Below, one piece after another: positions 1-15,200 of a stretch of DNA of 64,000 nt. This DNA comes from Neelides folsomi (taxonomy: Eukaryota; Arthropoda; Collembola; Neelipleona; Neelidae): contig JAQGBZ010000153.1 of assembly GCA_034687125.1 (NCBI GenBank), positions 80,295-144,294 of the forward strand. Reading direction: 5' to 3'. Numbering within the stretch: position 1 is the first letter of the stretch; each line of letters starts with the position of its first letter. A program made the translations under genes and the position numbers. The notes beneath the pieces are model-generated. The model was not told where the DNA came from, ran no database searches, and saw only the letters and a program-made list of their open reading frames with translations.

Positions 1-98
1 CTTTTATTCCACTCTGTATGGGTTCGAATTTTACTTTCCGAATATTCGCATTTGAAAGAAACGAAGGAGAAATTTTATCTCCTTGGGGGGAAACTCAC
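1..98 (-). other. Start of DDR intron leading to kinase exons
   Basis: Sequence beyond the GTGAGT donor of the juxtamembrane exon. No exon is visible here; the rest of the juxtamembrane region and the kinase domain are expected to the left of base 1. Confidence 0.7.
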
Positions 99-270
99 CT
101 TGTAGATGGAGTCCATTAGGGGGGCTCTTAGCCATCTCGCCATTCTTCAAAGTTCCATTCGCATACGGCGCTGGGTGTTTGAAGTCTCCGTTGAGGACGA
201 CGGTCGTCGTGGCTGCTCCATTATTCCCTCCACCGCCATTACTCAGAGGTGTGAGGGTGAGAAGGAGGTC
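99..270 (-). CDS. Ddr: DDR exon: cytoplasmic juxtamembrane region
   Basis: This 172-bp exon has acceptor GGGATTTCAG and donor CAAG|GTGAGT. It encodes DLLLTLTPLSNGGGGNN and later NGDFKHPAPYANGTLKNG, then SPPNGLHLQ: low-complexity Gly/Asn/Pro-rich sequence typical of a long DDR juxtamembrane linker. It shows no NPxY motif, so docking tyrosines of that type would be in later exons. It leaves with one base, so at least one more exon lies to the left of the window. Confidence 0.85.
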
Positions 271-3200
271 CTGAAATCCCAGGATAAAACTCCCCTTTAG
301 AACACTTACAAAACTATGCATTTCACCTCGAGGAAAACCGAGAGTACATTTGGTAAGTAGCCTCTTATATAACCATGCATGTATAACCATAAGTATATGA
401 GGAGTAAGGTGAGACAGAGAAAAAAAGTTTTTCATGTCGCAAGTATTCAGATGGTTTGCGGGACCCCTTTTAAAAAATCGAATTCCATTAAAATTTAATC
501 TTTCCTTGTTCCTTTGCTTTTATTTACGAAAAGGAGAGCTGAAAATGACTAAGTAGCACTTTGGAAAATTCTTGAATCTTATCCTCTGTGGATATAAAAC
601 CCAGCTGAGATTTTGTTGATCAAAAAATATATTCACTTATAAGGATACCTTATATTGTACGCTTGTCTATCATATATCTGTAAGAGAAAATATAAGTACA
701 TAGAGCTTTGTAACAGTAAGATACATAGTGTAGAATATTGTACACATATTATATATGGTAGATAAGTATGTATGTTAGTTAGATGTGTGTTTTATAAAGA
801 TTGTAATCAGAGGAGGAGGATTATAAAAGTGTGTGTAATGGAAATGGTGATAAGAAGCAGAGAGTTTCACCCGGGTGGAATGAGCCCCTTTCTCTTCCCC
901 CTTCACTCTTTTCCTTCGCACTGAGGGCCTAGTTTTCACCAGCATAAATATTTACTTTCAAACTCCGTGGCGAAAGCTAATTAAAAACTAAAATTAAATA
1001 GCCCTGAGTTATTTCCTTCCGAAGCGAGTCGCAAAGTTGGCTGGTGGTTCAACTGCTTTCATATGAGATTCTATGGACATAAGTATAAGGTATGCATGAA
1101 GTGAGAATTCCAACATAAATAACTACAACTTAAATCAACCCCTCTAAACAGAAGAATGAAAAAGATTATCATTACTACATTATTAGCATTTTTCTCATTT
1201 TTAAAGAATTTTGCAGATTAATTTTTGGATGAAAGTAAAGTTTCTAATTGTAAGGAGAAAATTTATTTTATAATGGAAACTAAATAATTTATTAATGGCA
1301 AGAACTGAATAAAGTTATAATGCCAATATGTTTTGAAACTTAGAACTTTACATTAGTTTTATAAAACTAAGAAAAGGAGAATAAATCCCGAAATGACTTT
1401 AAGTCATTTTAAAAAATCACATTTCTTTAATCTCACTCGAGTGAGAATTCTTAAAAAGTTTATTTTCCTTTTCATTCGTGAAAGAGCTGGTTTTATACTG
1501 AAAGGATATTCTATAACATTTGCAAGTAACCGAAGTTGTGTAAGTAGGAAGTTTCACTTTTCACTAATCGGATTTTCAAATTTTAAGCCTTGAAGCAAAT
1601 TTCCTTACTTTGACCCCCTCCGTGGCAGGGTTTGGTTGAGTAACGATGTGAGTCGGGACGGAGGACCAATGCGGACGCCAGAAGGGAAATCCTGTAGCCT
1701 GAAGCGTTAAAGCAGAACCAAGCGATCTTCCTGACCGCTGCATCCAAATAAGAAGACCCACAACGACACTGAGGAGGAAAATTAGCCCTGCAATAATTCC
1801 AACCACAGTTTCGACCATCGAAGATTCAAGAGCTCCTGTAAAATAAATACAAACATCATATAACATTAAATGCAACATTTACTTTTTTACTCCCCGTATA
1901 TGTTTATTGCAAACACTGGCAAGTTGTACGAGTACTCGTAGTAATGTTGGGTAAGTAGATACAATTCCATTAACTAAATTCATTGTCATTTTTCTTCATG
2001 TCTTTTCACTCCCCCCTTCAATTTTAGAGGGACACGTAAAGAATGCTTTGGCCGATAGTCTGAGAAAATGGTCCTAGTGAACTTTGTCGGTATATAAGTA
2101 TACGATAAGTAAATTGAACGAGAGTGTTTTGTTACGGAAAATTTAATGAAATGGAATTGCATTAGTAACATACCATGAATAGTCCCTCAATTCTTTTTTA
2201 TTGGTTGGGTCTACTTAAAAGGATTAAATAAGACGATTCCTTTCCCAATTGGTTATATTAGCTTGAATATAAAATTCAACCCTCTGATCGCAATCTCGAT
2301 CTTGCCCAACTTTTAATGCATTTTACTTATAAAAAGGAAAACTTTTTAGTAAAGTTTCCTAGTTTAGTTAATGATACAAGTTTAATACACAATGAACCTT
2401 ACAAACCACTGAACGATACAACTACTGAAACATAAACACATATAATGTATTATAAACATAACAGAACTAATAGAATAAGCATTTATTTTAAATGTAAGTT
2501 TCATTTGAATTCTCTTATTGATATATCATTTGTGTAAAATTTAAAAATATGTAAAATACATTTTACATTATGAAATCATTTAAGTTTAAATATATAATGG
2601 GGATATTTCAATTACATAGATCAACCTTAATATTTTAATAATGGAATCTTTGAAGTTTTTCACTTGATTGATTTTGAATTGAAAAACTTTTGTACTGAAA
2701 ATGGGGATGTAAAGAAAGGGAATGAAAGAACATGATAGAATAAGATGTAGATTTTTATTCCAAGTTAATAGTTTATATAGTTTTAGAGCGGGTGATTGAA
2801 AGTTGGAAAGGGAAACTTTTTATGGTCGAGAAGACTGGGAGGGTAATTTGGATTTAAGGTGTCACTTTACCACACACTTCAACTTTCAAAGTGAACAATT
2901 CATGACTGCCAACCTGATGGATGCAATGGCAAATATGCATTACAGGAGTTTGAAGAGAAATAAACTCACCGATTCCGAGTGGCGATGTTGAGTCGGAGAA
3001 GTCGAGGTGGTGGCCATCAGGTCCCATCTCCTCTGTGTAGTTTCCATCGTAAATTTCTAAAAGAAGAGAACTTGCAGTCAATAAATGTCATTTGGGCGGA
3101 AGAAGAACGAAATCTCTCCAATCTCATCCGCTTCATTTCATCATCAACATTTTAGAATCATTCGCCTTCCATTTCAATCCTGTCTCTTTTACTTTCCCTG

Positions 3201-6200
3201 TCTTTTACGGACGAATCGCCGTATCAAAATGCCCTTATGTGAAAATATATTACGCTACGTATAATGTAGAGTACCTTGATGTATGCTTATACCATATATG
3301 TGTAATGTACCAGGTATAATTGTATTAACTATGATATATACAACTTGTATGATATGGTAGATAGTAAATCGGACGATGTCTTTTATGTAAAATCAGTAGA
3401 TGTATTTATTTATGTAGACAGTTTCTCTTCGTTCAAACTTCCATTCAAACCTATTGTAAAATGCTCAAACGAAGTAAGAATAGAAAAGAAATTGTAATAA
3501 GCTTGGAAAGGAAATAAAGGAGCAGCAAGAGATTTTCAAAGATTTACTAAAGTTTCCCTTTTATAAAAACTCTTTTAAAGCAAAAATATAAATTTTAGTT
3601 CTAAAAAATGAAATTTCAAAATTCACATTTCCGCGTGTTGAGCTCAACGTTAAATAAATAAGCACCCATTCATGTGTTTATATTAATATATCATACTTAT
3701 AGCTAATTATAGTAAACTCTCCTAACTTAATTTTCTTACTAAATGAGTTTAAAGGAATTTTAAAAATGTTTAAGCATAGAGTAAGATATGCACAGTTAGA
3801 TAAAAATTTAAAAAATGTAAAAAATTTTCAAAAGCGTAAATAAATGTTATATGAACTTCATCATACAAGATTCAGCATTTAAAAATTCAAAGGGTTTATT
3901 TTAAGTATTAAATTGTTTACACAAGGATATTTAACATTTGAAAGAACATCGCCAAGATTATTTTAAGTTATTGCAAACAGAATGGATGGTTAATATTTCA
4001 CTGCATTCTTCAAATATTAAACATTGCTTATTTCTTTTATGAAAAAGAGGCCGGAAAAATTCCCAAGCCCCAAAACCCAGAACAAACAATGAGTTAAAGG
4101 TCCGCCTTGAAGATCAAAGCTTATTCTCAGGTATTATATCATGTACTTGAAATTTGTAAAAAGGTGAGGTTTGGGAGCTTTGAGCTGTTTGCACAGGTCC
4201 CCTTGTTTGCCCGCGAATCTGAAGAAAGTTTTGATAAGGGGAAGAATGTTCCGTGAATGGGCCCGAGATCAGGTGGATGGTTAGAGAGGAAAATGGTTCT
4301 CTTTATTTAAAGAGAACCCAAAATAAGGGTTTGAATAAAGATGACAGATGAACAATTTGCAACCTGAGCTTCCTCCATTTCCCTCTTCTATAACCAATTT
4401 GCCCTTCTCTTTAACATCCCTTGGATTTCCCTTGGATTTCAACGAGAGAGTTCGAATAATGATGACAGTGATAATACATTGTTTTAGGGATGCATCAGAA
4501 GTGTAATGCTTATAAGCGGATATAAGAAAAGGGAGAAAGAAGCTTAAGGGAATGTTCGTAATTTCAATTCCCGGTTACTTACCCCGTCGTAGGGAGAGTG
4601 TTTATTTATCTCACCAACTAATCTACTTAGCCTCTTAGAGAGAGAAAGAGAAGAATTGAATTGAGTGGCCTATACCTCACTCAATAAACATTTAGATATT
4701 CCTCCCCTCAAACTTCCATAATCTTCATTCCATTTCCCACCATTCCCCCCATTCAATTCGACACGGGCTTTGGATGATGATGAGGGAAATGTATAAGTTG
4801 GCCATTGAATTCCATATTATCCTTTCATTTCAATTCTCTACTTTACAAAACATGATTGTGTGTTGGAGGAATTGGAAGTGGGAAAGAAGATCATTTAATA
4901 AGAGGATGATATTCCCTCTTTTCCGATTAGTTAATAGGATTAGATTTGGGGTATAAATATATGAAAATGGACCCTTTGGGTTGAGGGCCTCTTTAGCGAC
5001 GTTGGTTATCCATTATGTTTCGCAGGGTAATCCAATCCAATCTAAGAGCTCTAAAAAGACATTTATAGGGGTGGTGTGAGGAAGGAAGTGAAGTGATCGG
5101 TATGAGATTTCTAAACGCTGACGAGACTTCTTATCTTATCGCTCTTCCTCCTCCTAACGGCATTTAAACCCATCTGCCCAAAACCATATAAGTTTAACTT
5201 GAACTAAACCATGTGAGATATACGTATGATATCACAAAATTCGTATATCCCTTCGGCCACTTCACCGAAGGGATTTTCAAGAATCGAAACATTGATGTTT
5301 CTAAAAATCTTTAAAATAAATTACACTTCAAATCTTCATTTCCTTTTATTATGCATAAATCAAAGATAATTGGAATTGGAATTTGAGCATAAAACTTGAT
5401 TTGATAAATTTGATAAATTTTCCAAGTTTGGATATTGGTAATGTAATGAGGTAATGACTAATGAATCTAATATGGGAATTTATCTAATGGTTTTTTAAAA
5501 TACAAATTTTTATTCAAAAGAAAGGTAAAGGATTTAAATCTCTCAGTGAAAGCAATTTCCCTGTGGGTTAAAAGTTTTAATTAAATGAAAAAGTTTTTTT
5601 GAAATCTATAAAGAATGGAAATTATTTTAACTTTGTAAACTTACAGGACTCGAACTAAAATATTTATTAGTGAAATTCTCAAGTTAAAAAGAACCCATTA
5701 GGTATACTTATTGTCAAATGCATTTGAAATGAATTTTTCGTTGTTTCGCTAAATAAATAATGGCCTTATTTGATTATTCTTGCATTTTCACAAGTTTGCT
5801 CATTTATAAAGTGAAAACATTTAATGAAACTATGTTGTAATTAGTTCTCAGGCTCTCAAGTCAATTAGGCTTTTATTATTAGTTTATCTTGGATGCATAA
5901 TTGTTAAAAGCACTGATTTCCCCAAACTTTGAGAATTTACTGGGAAATTATTTATAACGGCAATACATAATATTGAAATTATGTGAGCACGCATTAAATA
6001 TTATTATTTAGGAGACTTATTTATTTGAATAGTTAAATTCGTTTAGAGTCATATTATAAATACTTTATTCGTATTGGATTATTTATTCGAATATAAAAAT
6101 TATCATTTTCTTTAGTTTGGCTTCATCTTAAGTTGGTAAAAGTTTTCTTCATTTGGACTTCTTAACGATAGCTATAAAATAATTCTTAAGGGTTTATAAA

Positions 6201-9200
6201 CTTTTAGTAAAAGATTTACAAAAAAGTTATAAACTCGAAGTATTCTTTTTAACAAAGCCTATGCGATACTTCACAAAAAATATTGCATTAGTTCATAATT
6301 CTCGCATAGAGTTTAGTTGTAGTAGTAATAGATAATAGACATAAAAAGATTATTCGCAGTTTCTGTGTTCTCTCCATATAATACTTTTTTATTTCTTTTG
6401 TAGTTATAAGTTTGAAAACCAAGGGTCGGAATTGGGAAGTGAATGATACACACATGCGGGAATAAATATTTCATGGGAGTATTGGAATTCTCTCCGAATG
6501 AAATGAATTGAGGCCTCCTCTTGAATGTTGAATGAAATGAAAGAGTCAAAGACTTCCAGTGAATTTTACAGTATTAAAGATTTCCCAAATGTGTGTAGAT
6601 CCCTATACATTCCCTTTTTCCTTCACTTCCAATTTCCATTATGTCGGTTTTAATAAAATTGAACAAAATGCTAAAAATATAACATAGCGTAATGAAATAT
6701 AGAATTCTTACTCTACATTTACAATACTAATATATATAATATACCTAAGCTAATACATAGATACTTGATTTTTCCATATCCATAATAAAGGTAATGAATT
6801 GAAAGATAATGAAATAAATATTCCATTTTAGCAAAAGTGGTTTAGACAGGCGGATTGATTATTACAAAATGCGTACGTCATAACTAACGAATATTAATTT
6901 TACGTTTTGGGTACTAAAGTCAAACTGTCGCAAATCATTAAGGGTTGAGCAAATAGGTAAACTCATCAAACATTCATCCAATATCTCTGCATAAATTATT
7001 TTCCACGATGAGAAAGGCAAATATGAGAAATGAATGAGAGGTCGGATTATTTATGGCGGCTTTACAAATAAGTAATAAAATCCTGTTTACTTCAACAGAC
7101 AAGAGAATGAATGAATTGAGGCTTAATATGAGCCCATAGATCATAGATGTGAGAAAAGATTTTAGTCATTGTTCCCACCATCATAAGGAGAAAGCAAGTC
7201 TAAAATAACTTACATAATCCTATCAAAGAAATAAATACTACGACATTATTTTCATATGAATGCTATATTTGACATGTCTTCTAAGAACATCATCTAATCC
7301 TTTCATTGTTTTCTTATATAAATAGATGTAAGAAGAAACACCAGCAGGTTGTTTTCTAAAGATTTCTCTATTTATGTATAGTGTGTAGGAGTGGGAAAGA
7401 AGTTGAGTGTGGGTTGATGGATGCGTGTAAAGGTGATTTGATCTCAGAATCAAAGAAACTACTAGCAGCGATGGTAAGAAGGGGATTTTAATCAATATTT
7501 AGAAGTAGCATGGGACAAAAAGCATGGAGAACCTCGTAGACAAAGATACATAGAAAGGGTATAATTCACTCTCTCATCCACTGTCACATTTGGATATGTA
7601 GGACGAGGGAAGTTTCCCTACGCTCCAGATGTCTCCTGCCCTCCTGGTGTACTTTATTCTAATTCTATTCTCTTCCCTTACGAGTCCATTCGCCCGAGAG
7701 AGAGAGATTTTCCCTTCATGTGGTCCGAGCCACTCTTTTACGTTCTCAATGTATATGTATGATGACATGATGAGGAATGAATGGTTAAAGAACGTACCAG
7801 AGTGAAAGTAGACCTCGCCAATGACCAGCCACGACGACCGAAAGTAGATGTGGACCTTAACGAACCTTCCGGTCCGATTCTCAAGAGGAATGCTGATGTT
7901 CCGGGCGTGCTCGTGATTCACATCCGTCACTGGAGATACGTGTGTCACCGGCTTCCCATTAAAGTGGACTCCGCCGAGACTGAAATAAACTCGAGCTCGC
8001 GAAAAAATCTGCAATTGATGAAAAGGCCATTACGTCGAGATACACTTATCTTTTTCACATCTACCTCAAACCATTCCCATACCTTGAATCTACCTGGTAT
8101 ATAATATTACAAATAGTAAAAGGTTTTTTGAAATTCTTATTATTACGCTATTTACATTAATCTTATATTATTTACTTAAAGATATATGAATTTTAGAAAT
8201 TTAACAGATGTGATGTGATGAGAAAAATTGATCATATTTCTTCTTATATCAACAATTCTAATCCAATAATTCAGCATTCAATAAAATACTATATTCTTAT
8301 TGAATGAACATCAAATTGGAATAAACCAAAATTAATTTAAGAAAATAACATTTAGGTTAGCATGTGCAATAATTCTGTTAAATAAAGGAAAGGAAACGGA
8401 ATGAATTCATATCAAAAACACGGAAAGGAGTCCATTATTAACATTAGCATGGATTAGGAAAATTGAATTAAAATTACAAAATGGATTTTAGCTTAGGGGA
8501 ACAATTTATTTATTCAAACTTGCCCAGCACTCTCAAATTCCCTCTCGAGTAAAAGTAAAACGAATCAAAACAAGAACATTGTGGAAAAGAAGTTAAAGGC
8601 AAATGGAAAGAAAAGTAGTCGAAAGTGAAATTGAAAAGACAGTATGGCACAATTTCATATATAAATCATAAGCGTAATAATAGTTCGTTTACGCATCTTC
8701 CCTAATTCAGTCTCAATCGTTGAAAGAATGCAATGAAAATGTTGGAAATGGGGGCAATATTTCATAAACAATACGGTTAGCCCGTGGTGAGATTGCGGGA
8801 TCCGAAAATATTACAATGAAGGACTCTGTAAGGGTCGAAGATCACGGTTAAGGATAAGGTTATGTATAGAATTCCATCGGTGGATTCGAGACTGTAAATA
8901 ATTTAGAACCGTCCCACAAACCTGAGTTAGTGGCATATTAAATTTTACATTATGGCCAATTTGGCTGAGAATTACGAGGAGCAGAGTAGGGAGGATTCGG
9001 TCCCATATATAATAATATAATCCAAGTTCCCCTCTATACAAAGAAGGATCATATCTTGGATCTAAAGATTCTCCTCATTTCGTCTGTCTCTTATGTAATA
9101 ATGTAATAGACAAAGTCCATTTACTCCTTTTTGGTTCGCAGTGGTGGGGGAGAATGGAGAAACTTAAATCTCGTTTAAATCTTACAGATATATCCAATAT

Positions 9201-12200
9201 TACCTGAACTCCCTTGGTTGGGAAGTGATTTGTGAAGACCTCGATGGCTTCGAACTTTCGGACGGTCTCGAACTCGAAGAGAATTTCGACAAACTCCTCT
9301 TCGCCCCCTCGTTTCTTCTTCTTCCATCCAACCCACCCATTTCCTATAAAATACCATCAAAGAAATGCATAATGAATCAAGGGATTAGATAGAGACAAAT
9401 TTATCAATTAAAAATCCTATAATTTACCTTAAAATTTAAATTAATCATCGTTTGGTGAGAGGGTCGTTTGTAAGGGCGGGGGTTCCCCCTTTAAAAGCTT
9501 AAATTTAAACCATTTTCCGTTTCCTCCCTCTGTTTCCTCCACACCCTCCTCAATTAGGAACATCGTGGGGTGAAGTTCCTTAATAACTTCCAGCCCTCAG
9601 CTTCAACTCTCTCGAGGCGGGACGTGAGGTAAGCGGTTTATGGGATCGAGATGGCGACGGATTTATAAGGATTTATTATGAGGGGCGAGAGAATCATAAT
9701 GGAATAATTGAAATGAGGATGGATGCACTTAAACTACAAGTACGAATAGTGAAGATGATCCAGAGAGAAAATAAATTGTTGAGAACCTCCTTCCACTTTA
9801 ATCACCACAAGGGAAAATTCGAAGGCGTGAAGAAGAAGTGAACGGGAAAGATGGGTCATATTAGAAAACGACTTTCTTTTCTTATATAATCTTATTATCT
9901 TGTCTATAACAAGATGAAATTAACTTGGTACATAGCTTTTAAGCATTATAATTCTCTTGTATATCTTTCGACCATGTTTTGAAGGGAAGGATACTATGTA
10001 TTTCTATGCTTCATTCTTCTTCAGCCTTCGTTCCATGTCTCACAATCTTTATTATTCAGTCTGAATATTCAACTTACAAAATGATCCTCATTCAAGGAAT
10101 CTGTTGATGCAGAAGGATGTCTCTCTAATTAATTTTTTGTGAAAGAACTCAGAGTTCCAATTAACTTTTGACATCAAATTTTACAATGGACGAGAAGTTG
10201 GTATAAATTTCATGAGCTAGGTATATTCATAAATTACTGCAAAGACAAAAATTTGATTTAATGATAACCTCACAGGCTCGTAATTAACAAAATTTAATTA
10301 ATATTGTCTTATTAGTTTAGGAAATAATGAAATTGGATTTATTTGTTTTACTAATAATAATAGCGAAAAATCATATTATAGAAAAAATCACAAGTAACAA
10401 TACTTCCATTTTCAGCATGGAATCGCAATCTGAGCATATCAAAACTTGGTGTTAAAATGCATAAAAACTCAATTAAAATGTTGATAAATCTACAACAGCT
10501 AACTTATTTTAATTAATAAAGTATGCCAAAAGAATCTAAGTAAGGAAAAGTTTTTGCGAGAAAAGGTATGAATTTTAAATCTGCTGATGACTTTCCATCA
10601 TCACATTCCTTGAAATAGAGCTTAATCAAAAGTTTTCGTGGATTTAATTCTTATTTTAGCTTGGAGAACTTATTAAACGCGTCACCCTTTCTTTGCTTTC
10701 CCAGCACGCAAGGAATTCGAAGGTGGTTGGAGGATACAAACAAGAAAAGTCATAGAAAATCCTTTATAAATACAGAATTCAGTACTAGTATAGAAAGTAC
10801 AGTGAGGGCCATAAGTATCTTTCTTTTTTTTAATGGATAACCATTTTAATGTGATTAAAGATAAAAATCTTTAAACATAGATGATTTATGTTAAATATAT
10901 CCATATACAATGAAGCAAACTAAAAGCTGATTTGGTCAAAACATAAATAAACGACAGCTACTTTTCTTTGAGAAAGCGCGAACTTTGGAACGCGATGGAT
11001 AGGACGGGGCCTGACGAGGCGCTTTTCCATGTCCTCCACGCTCTCCAGATCTCACTCTCTTGGACTTCTTTTTATGGGGTTTTGTCAAAAGCAAGGTTTA
11101 CGCCAAGATTCCATCAACACTTAATGAAATCAGGCTGGAATAGTCGAAGCGTTTGCAGAATTTCAGGTCGCTATGTGTAAACGTGGATGTGAAGCTGTAG
11201 TTTGTTTGCGTTTGCAACGCTGCCTCGAAGCTGATGAAGCTCAAGTGACAAAATAATATTACTGAATATATTATACAATATATAAGCATTACCATTGCCA
11301 AATGTTAGAAAAATTGATTAAACATTAAAAGAGATACGAGCTGATTAAAAAAAGAAAGATACTTATGGCCCTCCCTGTATATATATATACCATACTGAAT
11401 AGAACCAATGTTTATATTCTTATACATTCATTTGTATTTTTATAAGACTCCCTTACTTATTGTATAACAAGTCGAATATTAAGACGGAGTGAAAAACCTT
11501 CTTCCTCCTTACTTTTACACTATTATAGTTATTTTCTTGTCCGAGTTCAACGAGTTTACTTTTTTATTTCTTAAGGTTTAATACTAAAACGTGAGTTTTC
11601 CCAACTACCTGATTAGCCCTGTGAAAAAGTGAGATAACTGTGAAAATAAAATATGAGCCGTGGCAAGCCGGATGTCGTGTCCCGCCTCTGACAAATGACC
11701 AGCGATACAATTTTTTCTCGTGGTGTACAAGTTGAATGTATGCTAAATAACTGCCCATTTGAATAATGCTATTGACTGGAAGCATGTAAAGTAAGTTATA
11801 TAAACCATGTATGTAATTTTATCTGTAAAAACAACTTGGGCAAAATCCATGAAACATGCCATAAACTGGACATTGAATTTTGGAACACAAAATGAATTCC
11901 TAGATTTTTTTCCTTAATAGACTTTCTATCTTCTTTGGAATATTTTTGGTTTCTTCTTGAGTTAACTCACGTTGGCTACTGCCAATTTTGTTCCACCACA
12001 CGTTACAAGTTAAAAAGGAAATAATAAACAAAGAGAAGATGTTCAGCTTTGGAAAGTCTGTTGTATACAATACATACTGACATGCTTATGTACATTTGTC
12101 GTTTACTTACAAAGCTCCCAGTCTTGTAGTCTACAACTGACTGTAAGCTACCTCAGGGTGAAACTTTTTGGAATTCTTAAGTTCGGAAAAAGAATAAGCT

Positions 12201-15200
12201 CTTAGGGAAAAGTTCCCAATTCCTAACTTTATTTTGTCTGCTGCCTCGAGATTATAAAAGTACACACGTATTTATGTTCTCTCAAACCGATTAGTATTTC
12301 ATCGTCATCTTTGGGAAAAACTTGGATACATATTTGAATCTCAATTGAAATAGGAATTTACAGATAGTTCATATCATTTGTGTTTTTAAGTATGTAGCTT
12401 TCTTATTCTAGTCTTGTCAAATAAATACAATTATCCTAAGTATTGAACATTTTGTATAAGGTTGAATGAATATATTAAGCCTCCAGGTAAATAATTTAAT
12501 AATAATTTGCTCTCAAGGAATAAAATAAATAGAGAGAAAATGAAACACGATACATGACTTCTTGTGCACTCCATTTCAATGAGTGGAAGGTATAAGAGAA
12601 ACAGCAGGGGAAGGCTAATGTACACAAATGAGAAAATGTGTATGAATATTTAAATTCGAATGTAAATGCACTACTGATAATGCCCCAACGAAGTGTCTAT
12701 TATGTAAATTATATATTATCATTCCTCTCAAAGAAGAATAGTTGGATGAAATATCTCATTTTCCTTCTTTGCTCTTTCCTTTGTCAAACTCAATTTGAAT
12801 TTTCTCTCTTCCCCCACACCCGCACATCTCCTTGAACATACGCTCCGACGGCCTTATTAAATTAACTCACCCTTGTTTACAAACTACACATATCATCCAT
12901 TATTAGAGCATTACTCTTTCATAGGAATCTACTATGCATGAGGACGGTCAAAAGACCCTCAAACATCCACAACGTCGGAATTTCATATACAACTCCATGG
13001 ATCATTCCCCCTCCTCTTCCCTCAAAAATGTGCAGTAAACATTGTCTTTATTAACCAATTCCTTATGTATCTTCATATTACCTATGTTTTTTATAATAAA
13101 GGATTCATATTTACAGGGGAAAGAGGGAAAGTGACGATTCTCCCTCTTGGTCCATTTACTTTTATCTCTCTCACAACACGTTATGGCATGTGGAGTATTA
13201 AAAGGGGGATGGTAAAGTAGGGTTTTACCATCAACTTCCATTTGAAATATCTTAATTCATCCTTCATCCCTGATGTTCCATGCTAAGTTTATTCCCCCAT
13301 TTCACTCACTTAAGAGATGAAACGAAGGATTTGTTAGTAGAAAACATGAAAAATAAATATGAAAGTCCTTGTGATGCTCCTATGTAAAATAAACCCTTTC
13401 CCTTTCAATATTTCCACAATGTTGAGGAAATGGAAAACGAAGCTTATGGAAGAAATCCCTTTGAGAAGATCAATTAGGTTGTTTAAACGCATTTTATGTA
13501 TTTACATTTACACACTGTATTCTACTTTGCTCAACTTATAGGATTTATTTGAATCCGAAATCCGAAATATTAAAATAGCAAAGTATTTACTATATTATTT
13601 ATAAAATGCATTTGGGTATTTACGTACTCGTACGTTGTAAATAAAATTCCTACATTATTGTATTAATTCTGATATTAAAAATGTCGTCATTTCGAACTGG
13701 AACTGATAAGACGATATTGATGAAGTCGAACTGTATAAGAGTAAATGACTAGATGATTGCAAATATTTATTCAAATGGCCAATCCTTTCATATCTTAATG
13801 GCATCAAATGAAATTAAAAACGGATGGTTGGGGTTTGGCAAAGAACAAGAGATCTTATCAATAAGGCATACTACATATGGTGCATGTACTACTATCGTAT
13901 TCGTATACAAATATCAGTAGTTATACAAAATACAATACTACTATTATTACCACTCTAGAGTTTTAATTTTACCACATAGATAAAATATCAAAATCCTTCA
14001 CTTTCTCCTGTTTTTCTATTAATGTGGAATGAAATATTTTAAACAGTGAAATTAAATCTCACTAGCTTTTATGCAAGTAGACTATACTTTATTAGAGTAA
14101 AAATTTACATTCATAATTTATTAAGACTACCTATGCACTAAAGCACTAATGAGTGAGTAGAACTTAAATGTGCTTATATTTTATGCTATACAGGTTGTAT
14201 ACCGTACATGTACTGTATAAGGCTATTACATTATCCTAATATGCTTTCTTTCATAATCATTTATTCAATACTTCTGAATGCAATGGAAAGCATAAGTAGC
14301 TATTATGCGACTTTTAAATTGCTGATTCCATCCGAATCCCATTATTGTTTTGAATGAAACTTTTACTTTGATGAATGCCTGTGCAAATATTGTTCTATTA
14401 AATATGTAATTGTGAGAAACTCAATATTTGGTTCCTGACTACACAAGGAAGCAATATTTTTGGTAATGGGCAAACTTCAAAGTCTTTCGAGATAATCATT
14501 ACCGATTTAAAACGAGTTAGTTATAGTTGGCCAATAAAATTTTGGCAATTTAAGTATGGTAATACATCCGGAGAAGGGAATTAGCACAAAGGAAGTTGGC
14601 CAAAAGACCACATCGGCCACATACATGCTTCGGTTAATGAAGACATAATAATTATTCTTCAAAAGTGAAGTTTTGGGGGGAGTCAGGTGGACGCACTTGG
14701 CCAAATTTTCTCCTCACTTTTCCTATCAATATCGTCATAAAGAAAGGGCGTATGTCAGCCGTGGTCACGCGAATGACCGTTCCACTACCAAACTTTGTTC
14801 TTTGAGATAAAAGTTGTAGATTGAGAGACTGAACATTGGGAAAGGTGTCAGAGGGAGGGAAAAATGGCATATACTAACTAAGGTAAGGTTCATATTGAAT
14901 TGAACCACCACGACCCTTTTATAAGCTGCCAATCACCGTTCTCGTTACTTCACTTCCCCACTCTCACTTTATGATTACCCAGAAAAAGTTAAATAAATAC
15001 CGAGTCCGTAGCCGATGTCCATTGTGAACAACGTGGCTCCTTCAACTTTGTCACTTAGTTGGCCGAGACCATGTGACAGAAGCGTTTCGCTTCCGCGTGT
15101 CTCTAAAGCTGTTTCGTTCTCTTCCCGATGTATTATTTGGATGTTGTTGTCAGCAGAGGAAGGAAGAAGTTCCACACGTCGTTTGAACTTCCCACCTTGT

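Larger units (their letters stand above)
9344..15000 (-). other. DDR intron, 5.7 kb, contains a Tc1/mariner-type element
   Basis: Large intron separating the two halves of the discoidin-like domain coding region. Apart from the transposon remnant at 10800-11377 it is AT-rich sequence without recognisable genes. A short open frame at 14652-14870 (minus) next to the discoidin-like exon shows no DDR similarity, and the neighbouring exons join in frame without it. Confidence 0.6.

Noticed and set aside
14652..14870. Minus-strand ORF just after the discoidin-like exon, tested as an additional DDR exon
   Set aside because: No similarity to DDR, and the exons at 15001-15282 and 9204-9343 join in phase and continue the family motif (GYGLG then NGWVGW) without it.
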